64,000 bases of DNA from Streptomyces achromogenes (GTDB lineage Bacteria; Actinomycetota; Actinomycetes; Streptomycetales; Streptomycetaceae), in the NCBI RefSeq assembly GCF_030816715.1, contig NZ_JAUSYH010000001.1:7502001-7566000 (forward strand). Reading direction: 5' to 3'. A program made the translations under genes and the position numbers. This document shows, piece by piece, positions 1 through 8,176 of the stretch. Position 1 is the stretch's first letter; each line of letters starts with the position of its first letter. The notes under the pieces were generated by a model. It worked only from the letters and a program-made list of their open reading frames with translations. It made no database searches and was not told the origin of the DNA.

Positions 1-357
1 GATCGCGGCGACTTCCGCCTGCGCGCCGTTCTGGGTGAGGTCCCCCAGGTGGGACAGGAACACGAGGTTCTCGTCCCCGCCCCGCGCCAGCAGATAGCGC
101 AGCGACGCCTCGACCGGCGCCCTGTCGATGCTCGGCCCGTCGAAGAGGTACTGCGTGTCGGGCATGACGGCGAGCGTGAAACGGCGGCTGTCGGGGTCCG
201 GGCGCCACCGGGCGGGAGCCGCCTCGGCGGTGGCCGGCAGTGCCAGGCCGGCCGTCGCGGCGGCGCCGAGCACGGCGGTGGCCCGCAGAAAGCCGCGTCT
301 GCCGGCGCCGGCAGACGCGACGGCCTCTTCCTGAATGTGGGCATGCGAAGTACACAC
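1..357 (-). CDS. Tat-exported metallophosphoesterase, N-terminal part
   Basis: This is the first 119 codons of a gene running off the left edge. The chosen start is a GTG at 357, placed 6 nt after a GGAG ribosome binding site. The N-terminus carries a twin-arginine signal (RRGFLRA at about residues 22-28), an Ala-rich hydrophobic stretch and an ALPATAEAA cleavage region, so export in folded form by Tat is inferred. Mature residues include the calcineurin-like motifs MPDTQY and SHLGDLTQNG, which in this superfamily bind the first metal ion and the phosphate ester. The substrate is unknown. Many actinomycete relatives have a C-terminal LamG or carbohydrate-binding domain, which would lie outside this window. 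It reads in the same direction as the decayed beta-galactosidase upstream of it. Confidence 0.8.
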   Translation of the reverse strand, partial: MCTSHAHIQEEAVASAGAGRRGFLRATAVLGAAATAGLALPATAEAAPARWRPDPDSRRFTLAVMPDTQYLFDGPSIDRAPVEASLRYLLARGGDENLVFLSHLGDLTQNGAQAEVAAI

Positions 358-397
358 GTGCTGCTCCGTTGCGAAGTCCGTTACCGGGGAGAGGGGT

Positions 398-1847
398 TCA
401 CAGGACGCGCAGGATCCAGCTCCAGCGGTGGACGCCTGCCGGGACGAGGTAGGAGGGGAGGGTGTCGGGGCCGCACGACGCGGTGCCGAGGCCGCGGTGC
501 GCGGAGTCCACGTGCACGACGCAGCCCCCGCGCGCGGTGAGCTCGTCGTGGTGGGCGACGGCCGTCAGGTCCTCGGCGCGGTAGCGCGTGACGGAGACCT
601 GGCGCGGCTCGTCCAGCGTGACCGCGAGCCCCGTGGCGTCCGGCGCCGAGAGCGTGAAGTGCCGCACGCCGTGCCGGCCGCCGCTCTCCTGCGGACGCAG
701 GTAGGGGGTGAAGGCCTCGTCGACGGCGAGCGAGTGATGGCCGACCGGCGCGCCCGAGCAGCGGTCGGGGTAGGACTCCCAAGGGCCCTGCCCGAACCAC
801 TCCAGCAGGTCCGGTCCCGCGATCGTCTCGAAGACCGAGCCGACCCGCGGCACGTCGTCGAACTCCTCCGGCAGTTCCGCCTGTTCGTCGATCCGCAGCC
901 CGCCCTCGACCGGCGTGAACACCTGCCGGTGCCGTACGACGCCGCCCGTGCCCGCGTACTCGGCGAGCACGGTCACGCCGTCGCCGTCCTGGTGCACGGA
1001 GACCAGCCTGCGCACGAGGGAGTCCGGGCCCCACGCCCGCCAGCGCCCCGCCATGCCGCCCAGTTCGTCGTTGTCGGTGGGCGCCCGCCACAGCGACAGC
1101 GTCGGCGCGGCGTGCAGCAGCGGGTGGACGAGGAGTCCGGCGGCGTCGGTCTCGACCCGGCCGGTCCCCGCCGCCGCCCCGAACGGCCCGGCCGTCCGCA
1201 GCCGTACCTGCGGCGCGCACACCGCGGTGCCGCGCGGCGCCCACGGCAGGTCCCGCGCCGTCGTCACCCGCAGCGTCAGCCATGCCTCGCCGCCGTCCGG
1301 CGGAAGGTCGAAGGGCAGCGGCAGCACGGCCGACCCGCCCGGCCGCAGGTCGGGCAGTTCGGCGGCCGCGGTGAGCGTGCCGCCGTGGGCGAGCGACAGC
1401 TCCCACTCGCCCGCGAGCCACTCCAGAGTGCGGAAGTGCTGGTGGTTGGCGACCACCACCCCGTCCTCCCGCAGGCCGTGCAGCCGTACCGGCGCGGCGA
1501 GTTCCCGGTGCTCGGACATCACCGGCTTGGGGGTGCGGTCGGGGAAGACCACGCCGTCCGCGATGAACGCGCCGTCGTGGTCCTGCTCGCCGAAGTCGCC
1601 GCCGTACGCCCAGCGGTAGCCGGGCGCGGCGACACCGTTGTCATAGAGTCCGGCGCCCCCACGCCCGACCGGTCTCGCGTCGTTCACACCCTGGAGGATG
1701 CCGTGGTCCCAGAACTCCCAGATGAACCCGCCCTGAAGACCCGGGGTGGCCTCGATGGCGGCCCAGTGGTCGGCCAGCGTGCCGTTGCTGTTGCCCATCG
1801 CGTGGGAGTACTCGCACTGGATGAGCGGCTTGGTCTGCCGCCCGTTC
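398..1847 (-). pseudogene. lacZ: beta-galactosidase (GH2), C-terminal half only
   Basis: About 483 codons remain of a protein that is normally near 1000 residues. The piece begins at the sequence NGRQTKPLIQCEYSHAMGNS, which contains the GH2 nucleophile glutamate (CEY), and runs through the C-terminal beta-sandwich to an intact TGA at 398. The sugar-binding domain, the immunoglobulin-like domain, the first half of the TIM barrel and the acid/base glutamate (NE motif) are missing, so it cannot be active. The open frame continues upstream for another 230 codons, but those translate antisense-like shadow sequence, not GH2. Upstream it is joined in a different frame to an ABC permease fragment near 1847. 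The remaining coding sequence shows no internal stop, so the deletion is either recent or the residue is tolerated. Confidence 0.85.
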
Positions 1848-1964
1848 CATGAAGGTGAAGACGCCGAGGAAGGCGAGGCCCGGCCGGACGACGGGCAGGG
1901 CCACGTGCCAGTACTGGCGCAGGAAGTGCGCGCCGTCGATGCGGGAGGCGTCGAGGAGCTCAGC
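1848..1964 (-). pseudogene. sugar ABC transporter permease, 39-codon fragment
   Basis: In a frame different from both neighbours, this strand encodes a run from AELLDASRIDGAHF through RQYWHVALPVVRP to GLAFLGVFTFM. This is the EAA loop and following membrane helix of a MalF/UgpA-type sugar permease, the segment that contacts the ATPase subunit (consensus EAAxxDGA-x8-IxLP). Family members are about 280-300 residues, so over 85 percent of the gene is gone on both sides. The left boundary is the junction with lacZ near 1847 and the right boundary is the junction with the kinase near 1964. It indicates that the ancestral operon had an ABC importer between a kinase and the beta-galactosidase. Confidence 0.8.
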
Positions 1965-2454
1965 CGTAGGCCCGCGCGAGCCCCTGGTCGGTGAGCGAGC
2001 GCCACCAGCGGTCGACGCCGTACCAGCCGGGCGCGGCGAGGGCGCCGCCGTGGTGCCGCACGGACAGGGAGGCGGCGAGGACGGCGAACCGCAGCCGCTC
2101 CGCCAGCGGCCAGCCGCCGAGCGAGGCCGCCACGAAACTCGCGCCGAACACGTCTCCGGCGCCGGTCGCGTCCAGGACGTCGACGTCCAGGGCGGGGACC
2201 TCCGCGTACTCGCCGGTCGTCTGGTCGACCGCGATCGCGCCGTGCGCGCCCCGGGTGACCACGGCCACCGGCACCAGCTCGGCGAGCGTGCCGAGCGCGG
2301 CGACCGCGCTGTCGGTGCGGGTGCACGCCGTCGCCTCGGTCTCGTTGGGGAGGAAGGCGTGGCACAGGGCCAGCTGATCGAGCAGGCCACCCGTGAGGAC
2401 GAGGTCGTAGAAGAGCAGCCCGGTGAGCAGCACCTCGGGCCGGTCGTCGTCCAC
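1965..2454 (-). pseudogene. PfkB-family sugar kinase with internal deletion
   Basis: The start is a GTG at 2454, about 6 nt after a GAGG ribosome binding site. The first 20 codons (VDDDRPEVLLTGLLFYDLVL) match the beginning of a PfkB/ribokinase fold. They are joined in frame, near 2386-2392, to a segment (LLDQLALCHAFLPNETEA) that normally lies around residue 180, so the lid and sugar-binding half are absent. The C-terminal half keeps the catalytic DATGAGD motif. Homology ends at about LARAYG; the open frame stops at 1960, just inside the permease fragment. A working kinase would need about 300-330 residues; only about 163 remain. The frame is preserved across the internal deletion, so a short protein may still be made, but sugar phosphorylation is not expected. 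Confidence 0.85.
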
Positions 2455-2480
2455 CGCACATCCTCTCGTCAAAAGTCTTC

Positions 2481-2497
2481 ATTTCGGTGACCGAAAT
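2481..2497. promoter_or_regulatory. 17-bp perfect palindrome, candidate DeoR operator
   Basis: ATTTCGGTGACCGAAAT reads identically on both strands apart from its central base (8-bp arms). It lies 27 nt upstream of the kinase-remnant start and 62 nt upstream of the DeoR-family start, in the only gap between the two divergent units. Position and symmetry make it the best candidate for the binding site of the adjacent DeoR regulator; binding itself is inferred. Confidence 0.65.
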
Positions 2498-2559
2498 CGT
2501 GCGCCCCTCCGCGAGATTGGTCAGTACTTCAGCAGAAGTGAGCATAGATTTGATTGAAG

Positions 2560-3345
2560 ATGACGAGTAGTGTTCACGTCGTGCTGGCAGAACGACGACA
2601 TCAACTCATCCTGCGGGCCCTGCGCGCCGGGGGCCCCGCGGCCGTGACCGATCTCTCCGAGGAGCTGGGTGTGAGCCCGGCCACGATCAGGCGCGACCTG
2701 GTCAGGCTCGAGGAGGACGGTCTGCTCACCCGGGTGCACGGCGGGGCCGTCGCGGAGCAGGGCGACCAGCCCCTCGCCGAGGTGGCCGAGGTGCGGGTGG
2801 CCGAGAAGGACGCGATAGCCGCCCGGGCCGCGGCGATGGTCGAGGACGGCCAGACGGTGCTGCTCGACATCGGCACCACCGCCTACCGGCTGGCCCGGCA
2901 GCTGCACGGCCGCAGACTCACGGTGATCACCAGCAACCTGGTGGTCTACGAGGAGCTCGCCGACGACGAGGGCATCGAGCTGGTGCTCCTCGGCGGCATG
3001 GTCCGCCGCGAGTACCGTTCCCTGGTGGGTTTCCTCACCGAGGACAACCTGCGCCAGCTGCACGCCGACTGGCTCTTCCTCGGCACCAGCGGAGTGCGCC
3101 CGGGCGGGCAGGTGATGGACACGACGGTCGTCGAGGTGCCGGTCAAACGGGCCATGATCAAGGCCGGCGGCAAGGTCGTCCTGCTGGCCGACGCGGCGAA
3201 GTTCCCGGGCAGGGGCATGGCGAAGGTCTGCGGTCCCGAGGACCTGGACGTGGTGGTGACGAACGGGCCGGTCGACCCGGCGACCCGGTCCTCCTTCGAG
3301 GAGGCGGGCGTCGAGGTGGTGCTGGCAGGAGAGGTGCAGGCGTGA
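2560..3345 (+). CDS. DeoR-family transcriptional regulator of sugar metabolism
   Basis: The protein has 261 residues. An N-terminal DeoR winged helix (AVTDLSEELGVSPATIRRDL, then LEEDGLLTRVHGGAV) is followed by a DeoR-type sugar-phosphate sensor domain with VLLDIGTTAYRLAR and TVITSNL, where GTT and the SNL region usually hold the phosphosugar effector. Family members usually repress until a phosphorylated sugar accumulates. I prefer the ATG at 2560, which lies 9 nt after a TAGATT -10-like box; a TTG at 2554 and a GTG at 2581 are alternatives, and none has a clear ribosome binding site. Its stop overlaps the start of the GH4 gene (GTGA), so the two are translationally coupled. Target genes are probably GH4, GH38 and the now-decayed divergent operon. 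Confidence 0.9.
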   Translation: MTSSVHVVLAERRHQLILRALRAGGPAAVTDLSEELGVSPATIRRDLVRLEEDGLLTRVHGGAVAEQGDQPLAEVAEVRVAEKDAIAARAAAMVEDGQTVLLDIGTTAYRLARQLHGRRLTVITSNLVVYEELADDEGIELVLLGGMVRREYRSLVGFLTEDNLRQLHADWLFLGTSGVRPGGQVMDTTVVEVPVKRAMIKAGGKVVLLADAAKFPGRGMAKVCGPEDLDVVVTNGPVDPATRSSFEEAGVEVVLAGEVQA

Positions 3346-4679
3346 AACTGACGATTCTGGGCGGCGGCGGCTTCCGGGTGCCGCTCGTGTACGGCGCGCT
3401 CCTGACGGACCGCGGCGAGGGGCGCGTCACCGACGTCGTCCTGCACGACCTGGACGACGACCGGCTGCGGGCGGTCGCCCGGGTGCTCGCGGAGCAGGCC
3501 GCCGCCGTGCCCGACGCCCCCCGGGTCACCGCCACCACCGACCTCGACGAGGCCTTGCGCGGCGCCGACTTCGTCTTCTCCGCGATCCGCGTCGGCGGCC
3601 TCGAGGGCCGGGCCGCCGACGAGCGGGTGGCCCTCGCCGAGGGCGTCCTCGGCCAGGAGACGGTCGGCGCCGGAGGCATCGCCTACGGTCTGCGGACCGT
3701 CCCCGTCGCCGTCGACATCGCCCGCCGGGCGGCCCGTCTCGCCCCCGACGCCTGGGTCATCAACTTCACCAACCCGGCGGGGCTCGTCACCGAGGCGATG
3801 TCCCGCCACCTCGGCGACCGCGTCATCGGCATCTGCGACTCGCCCGTCGGCCTCGGCCGCCGTATCGCCCGGGTGCTCGGCGCCGACCCGAAGCAGGCGT
3901 GGATCGACTACGTCGGCCTCAACCACCTCGGCTGGGTCCGCGGCCTGCGGATCGCCGGCCGCGACGAACTCCCGCGGCTGCTCGCCGACCCCGACCTGCT
4001 CGGCTCCTTCGAGGAAGGCAAGCTCTTCGGCGTCGACTGGCTGCAGTCCCTCGGCGCGATCCCCAACGAGTACCTGCACTACTACTACTTCAACCGGGAG
4101 ACCGTCCGCGCCTACCAGCAGGCCGAGAAGACCCGCGGCGCCTTCCTCGCCGACCAGCAGGCCCGCTTCTACGAGGAGATGCGCGACCCCGGCGCGGCGG
4201 CCCTGGCCGCCTGGGACCGCACCCGCGCCGAACGCGAGGCCACCTACATGGCCGAGAACCGGGAGAGCGCCGGGGCCGGCGAACGCGACGCCGACGACCT
4301 CTCCGGAGGCTACGAGAACGTCGCCCTCGCCCTGATGCGGGCCATCGCCCGCGACGAGCGCACCACCTTGATCCTCAACGTCCGCAACCAGGGCGCCCTG
4401 TCGGTGCTGGACGCCGACGCCGTGATCGAGGTGCCCTGCCTCGTCGACTCCGGCGGCGCCCATCCGGTGGCCGTCGCCCCGCTGCCCGAGCACGCCACCG
4501 GGCTGGTCTGCGCGGTGAAGGGCGTCGAACGCGAGGTGCTCGCCGCCGCCGGGTCCGGCTCCCGGGCGAGGGCCGTCAAGGCGTTCGCGCTGCATCCGCT
4601 GGTCGACTCGGTGAACGTGGCCCGACGGCTGGTCGAGGGCTACACCGACGTCCACCCAGGGCTCGCGTACCTTAAGTAG
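3342..4679 (+). CDS. GH4 family glycosidase (6-phospho-beta-glucosidase type)
   Basis: This 445-residue enzyme belongs to glycoside hydrolase family 4, which cleaves glycosides by NAD- and Mn-dependent oxidation-elimination and not by the usual acid-base route. Visible features are the N-terminal dinucleotide fold (MKLTILGGGGFR), the INFTNPAG motif at about 140, and the metal ligands Cys165 (GICDSP) and His195 (GLNHLGWV). Length matches the family. CDSP together with NHLGW fits the 6-phospho-beta-glucosidase branch better than the alpha-galactosidase/alpha-glucosidase branches, but substrate cannot be fixed from sequence. It overlaps the DeoR gene by 4 nt and is followed 94 nt later by the alpha-mannosidase. 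A phosphosugar substrate would fit a DeoR regulator, but no PTS component is visible here. Confidence 0.88.
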   Translation: MKLTILGGGGFRVPLVYGALLTDRGEGRVTDVVLHDLDDDRLRAVARVLAEQAAAVPDAPRVTATTDLDEALRGADFVFSAIRVGGLEGRAADERVALAEGVLGQETVGAGGIAYGLRTVPVAVDIARRAARLAPDAWVINFTNPAGLVTEAMSRHLGDRVIGICDSPVGLGRRIARVLGADPKQAWIDYVGLNHLGWVRGLRIAGRDELPRLLADPDLLGSFEEGKLFGVDWLQSLGAIPNEYLHYYYFNRETVRAYQQAEKTRGAFLADQQARFYEEMRDPGAAALAAWDRTRAEREATYMAENRESAGAGERDADDLSGGYENVALALMRAIARDERTTLILNVRNQGALSVLDADAVIEVPCLVDSGGAHPVAVAPLPEHATGLVCAVKGVEREVLAAAGSGSRARAVKAFALHPLVDSVNVARRLVEGYTDVHPGLAYLK

Positions 4680-4680
4680 C

Positions 4681-4714
4681 CCCACCGGAGGGCAAGCGCT
4701 TTCCCTCCGGTGGG
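4681..4714 (+). terminator. 12-bp hairpin with LacI/cre-like core in the loop
   Basis: CCCACCGGAGGG and CCCTCCGGTGGG form a perfect 12-bp stem around a 10-nt loop, one base after the GH4 stop codon. There is no U-tract. The loop plus adjacent stem bases contain GCAAGCGCTTTCC, which resembles LacI/GalR operators (AAGCGCTT core). It may attenuate transcription into the mannosidase gene, act as an operator, or both. Confidence 0.55.
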
Positions 4715-4773
4715 TCCCGCCCCCCGGCCCCCGGGCCTCCCCGCACTTCGTGGTCCCTCCCTGGAGATTCCCC

Positions 4774-7700
4774 ATGCATGACGAACGCCGCCGCATCGAG
4801 GAGCGCGTCGAGCGCGTCCACAACCAGCGCGTCAAGCCCGCGGTCTACGCGGCCACCGTGCCCCTCGAGGTCGAGGCCTGGCAGGCGCCGGGGGAGCCGG
4901 TGAGCTTCGAGGAGGCCGCGGCCGCCGCCTACGAGCCGTTCGCCATGGACACCCCGTGGGGCCCGCCCTGGGGCACCACCTGGTTCCGGATGCGCGGCCG
5001 GGTGCCCGCCGAATGGGCCGGCCGGCGCGTCGAGGCCGTCATCGACCTCGGCTTCGTCGGCGACTGGCCCGGCAACCAGGCCGAGGCCCTCGTCCACCGC
5101 ACCGACGGGACGCCGCTGAAGGCCGTCAACCCGCTCAACCAGTACGTGCCGATCGGCAACCCTGCGACGGGCGGCGAGAGCGTCGACTACCTCGTCGAGG
5201 CGGCCTCCAACCCCGACATCCTGGCCGGCGACTTCGCCGCGCCGACCCCGCTCGGCGACGTGCTGACGGCCGGCGACCGTCCGCTGTACACCTTCCGCCG
5301 CGCCGACCTCGCCGTCCTCGACGAGCAGGTCTGGCACCTCGACCTCGACCTCCAGGTGCTGCGCGGGCTGATGGTCCACCTCGCCGAGCACGAGCCGCGC
5401 CGCCACGAGATCATGCACGCCCTGGACCGGGCCATGGACACCCTCGACCTGGACGACGTCTCCGGCAGCGCCGCCGCCGTCCGCGAGGTCCTCGCCCCGG
5501 TCCTGGCCCGGCCCGCGCACGCCAGCGCCCACACCATCTCCGGCGTCGGTCACGCGCACATCGACTCCGCCTGGCTGTGGCCGATCCGCGAGACCAAGCG
5601 CAAGACCTCCCGCACCTTCTCCAACGTCACCGCGCTCGCCGACGAGTACGAGGACTTCGTCTTCGCCTGCTCCCAGGCCCAGCAGTACGAGTGGGTGCGC
5701 GACAACTACCCGCACGTGTGGGCGCGCATCCAGGAGTCGGTGAAGAAGGGACAGTGGGTCCCGGTCGGCGGCATGTGGGTCGAGTCCGACGGCAACCTGC
5801 CCGGCGGCGAGGCCATCGCCCGGCAGCTCGTCCACGGCAAGCGGTTCTTCCTCGAGCACTTCGGCGTCGAGACCAGGGGTGTCTGGCTGCCGGACTCCTT
5901 CGGCTACAACGCGGCCTACCCCCAGCTCGCCAAGCTCGCCGGCAACGACTGGTTCCTCACCCAGAAGATCTCCTGGAACCAGACCAACAAGTTCCCCCAC
6001 CACACCTTCTGGTGGGAGGGCATCGACGGCACCCGCATCTTCACCCACTTCCCGCCGGTCGACACCTACAACGCCCGCTTCAGCGGCGAGGAGATGGACC
6101 GCGCGGTGCGCAACTACTCCGAGAAGGGCGGCGGTACGCGTTCCCTCGCCCCCTTCGGCTGGGGAGACGGCGGCGGCGGTCCCACCCGCGAGATCATGGA
6201 ACGGGCCCGCCGGCTCGCCGACCTGGAAGGCTCGCCGAAGGTCGTCGTCGAGCACCCCGACGTCTTCTTCGCCAAGGCCCGCGAGGAATACCCGGACGCC
6301 CCGGTGTGGGTGGGCGAGCTCTACCTGGAGCTGCACCGCGCCACCTACACCACGCAGGCACGCACCAAACAAGGCAACCGACGGTCCGAACACCGGCTCC
6401 GCGAAGCCGAGTTGTGGGCGACCACGGCCGCGCTGCACGCGCCGGGCTACGCCTACCCGTACGACCGGCTCGACCGGCTCTGGAAGACGGTGCTGCTGCA
6501 CCAGTTCCACGACATCCTGCCGGGCTCCTCGATCGCCTGGGTGCACCGCGAGGCTGAGGCCGAGTACGCCCGGGTCGCCGGGGAGCTGGAGGCGCTGACC
6601 GCCGAGGCGGTCGCCGCGCTGGGCGCGGGCGCCACCCGGGTGTTCAACACCAGCCCCTACGACCGCGCCGAGGTCCTCCGCACCTCCGCGGGGGCGCCGG
6701 CCTACGTGGAGGTCCCCGCGAACGGCACCGCGCCCCTGGCCGCGCCCACCGTCGGGTCCCCGCAGCCGGTGACGGTCACCGGCCTGACCCTCGACAACGG
6801 CCTGGTCCGCGTGGAGCTGGCGGCGGACGGCACGCTGTCCTCGGTGCGCGACCTGCGCGCGGACCGCGAGGTCCTCGCCGGCCCCGGCAACCTGCTCCGC
6901 CTGCACACGGACCTGCCCAACTACTGGGACGCCTGGGACATCGACAAGCACTACAAGAACCGTTTCACGGACCTGCTCGACCCGGACTCGGTCACCGTCG
7001 TCGAGGACGACCCGCTGCTCGGCGCCCTGCGCGTCACCCGGTCCTTCGGCAAGGGCTCGACCCTCACCCAGACGATCACCCTCCGGGCCGGCAGCCCCCG
7101 CGTCGACATCGAGACCGACCTCGACTGGCACGAGGCCGAGAAGATCCTCAAGGCCGCCTTCCCGGTCGACGTCCGCGCGCCGCACTCGTCCGCCGAGATC
7201 CAGTTCGGCCACGTCCAGCGGCCCACCCACACCAACACCAGCTGGGAGGCGGCCCGTTTCGAGGTCTCCGGCCACCGCTGGGTGCACGTCGGCGAACCCG
7301 GCTACGGCGTCGCGGTCCTCAACGACTCGACGTACGGCCACGACGTCTCCCGCACGGTCCGCGAGGACGGCGGCACGACGACCACGGTCGCCCTCAGCCT
7401 GGTGCGCGCCCCGCGCATCCCGGACCCCGAGGCCGACCAGGGCCGGCACCGCTTCACGTACTCCCTGCTGCCCGGCGCCACGATCGCGGACGCGGTCGCC
7501 GAGGGCTACGCCCTCAACCTGCCGTTGCGGGTGGCCGAGTCGGCCGGCGCCGCGGAGCCGGTCGTGTCCGTGGACGGCGACGGCGTGACCGTGGAGGCCG
7601 TCAAGCTCGCCGACGACCGGTCGGGCGACGTCGTGGTGCGGCTGTACGAGTCCCGCGGCGGACGGGCCCGGGGCGTGCTGCGCGCCGGCTTCCCGCTGGC

Positions 7701-7836
7701 CGGCGCGGAGGTCACCGACCTGCTGGAACGGCCGCTGGAGGAGGAGGCCGCCGCCGCGGTGCCCGGCGACGGCACGGTCGAGGTGACCCTGCGCCCCTTC
7801 CAGATCCTGACGCTGCGACTGCGCCGGGGCGCGTGA
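4774..7836 (+). CDS. GH38 alpha-mannosidase
   Basis: This 1020-residue protein is a family 38 alpha-mannosidase, a zinc-dependent retaining exo-glycosidase acting on alpha-mannosides. The catalytic domain has the metal-binding HIDSAWLW motif (His262, Asp264) and the nucleophile Asp374 in WLPDSFGYNA. Middle and C-terminal regions are the helical and beta-sandwich domains normal for the family. There is no signal peptide, so it probably works in the cytoplasm on imported mannosides. I chose the ATG at 4774 because a GGAG lies 7 nt upstream; a GTG at 4750 would add 8 residues without a good site. It appears to be the last gene of the DeoR-GH4-GH38 unit and is followed by a strong hairpin at 7904-7948. 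Confidence 0.93.
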   Translation: MHDERRRIEERVERVHNQRVKPAVYAATVPLEVEAWQAPGEPVSFEEAAAAAYEPFAMDTPWGPPWGTTWFRMRGRVPAEWAGRRVEAVIDLGFVGDWPGNQAEALVHRTDGTPLKAVNPLNQYVPIGNPATGGESVDYLVEAASNPDILAGDFAAPTPLGDVLTAGDRPLYTFRRADLAVLDEQVWHLDLDLQVLRGLMVHLAEHEPRRHEIMHALDRAMDTLDLDDVSGSAAAVREVLAPVLARPAHASAHTISGVGHAHIDSAWLWPIRETKRKTSRTFSNVTALADEYEDFVFACSQAQQYEWVRDNYPHVWARIQESVKKGQWVPVGGMWVESDGNLPGGEAIARQLVHGKRFFLEHFGVETRGVWLPDSFGYNAAYPQLAKLAGNDWFLTQKISWNQTNKFPHHTFWWEGIDGTRIFTHFPPVDTYNARFSGEEMDRAVRNYSEKGGGTRSLAPFGWGDGGGGPTREIMERARRLADLEGSPKVVVEHPDVFFAKAREEYPDAPVWVGELYLELHRATYTTQARTKQGNRRSEHRLREAELWATTAALHAPGYAYPYDRLDRLWKTVLLHQFHDILPGSSIAWVHREAEAEYARVAGELEALTAEAVAALGAGATRVFNTSPYDRAEVLRTSAGAPAYVEVPANGTAPLAAPTVGSPQPVTVTGLTLDNGLVRVELAADGTLSSVRDLRADREVLAGPGNLLRLHTDLPNYWDAWDIDKHYKNRFTDLLDPDSVTVVEDDPLLGALRVTRSFGKGSTLTQTITLRAGSPRVDIETDLDWHEAEKILKAAFPVDVRAPHSSAEIQFGHVQRPTHTNTSWEAARFEVSGHRWVHVGEPGYGVAVLNDSTYGHDVSRTVREDGGTTTTVALSLVRAPRIPDPEADQGRHRFTYSLLPGATIADAVAEGYALNLPLRVAESAGAAEPVVSVDGDGVTVEAVKLADDRSGDVVVRLYESRGGRARGVLRAGFPLAGAEVTDLLERPLEEEAAAAVPGDGTVEVTLRPFQILTLRLRRGA

Positions 7837-7903
7837 CGTCCGGCGCGCACCGCCGGCCCGGCCGTTCCTCGCCTACCGCCGGCCGACCGTTCCTGACACA
7901 CCG

Positions 7904-7948
7904 TCGGGCCGGCCGGCCGTTCCCCGTGACAGCGGCCGGCCGGCCCGA
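7904..7948 (+). terminator. 16-bp perfect hairpin after the mannosidase
   Basis: TCGGGCCGGCCGGCCG is repeated as its exact reverse complement after a 13-nt loop, 67 nt beyond the mannosidase stop codon. The stem is all G/C except one pair and has no T-tract, as is common for Streptomyces terminators. Confidence 0.65.
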
Positions 7949-8092
7949 TCCCCCGTGTCCCGAGGATCCCCCGTCGATCCCCGGGGCTTCCCCCGTCGTT
8001 CCCTGTGCTTCCCCCCAAGGGCCGGCGCTCCCCCGGTGGCCCTTCCCCTTTGAGAGTCCGTGGGTACGCCCCTGATACACCCCTGGTGGAAA

Positions 8093-8124
8093 AAAGTCCC
8101 CCGGACCGGGATCCGGGGGACTTT
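8093..8124 (-). terminator. rho-independent terminator of the chitinase gene
   Basis: AAAGTCCCCCGGA and TCCGGGGGACTTT form a perfect 13-bp stem with a 6-nt loop. Read on the minus strand it is followed by a run of six T residues, a classical intrinsic terminator 53 nt beyond the chitinase stop codon. It can also terminate plus-strand transcripts. Confidence 0.85.
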
Positions 8125-8176
8125 CACGGCCGTGGGGGAGGCTTCGGCCGGGCTTCCTCGGCTCGCGCCGGGAGGC

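Larger units (their letters stand above)
7837..8176. other. intergenic, two hairpins
   Basis: This 340-nt gap between convergent genes holds no supportable gene. It contains CCGGCCG-rich repeated segments, the hairpin at 7904-7948 and the terminator at 8093-8124. Confidence 0.7.

Noticed and set aside
2461-2545. Insertion-sequence scar at the decayed operon
   Set aside because: I looked for terminal inverted repeats, target duplications and transposase fragments around each junction and saw none.
4672-7449. A 925-codon antisense frame over the GH38 gene
   Set aside because: No domain, repetitive Val/Gly/Asp composition, and the sense strand has catalytic GH38 motifs.
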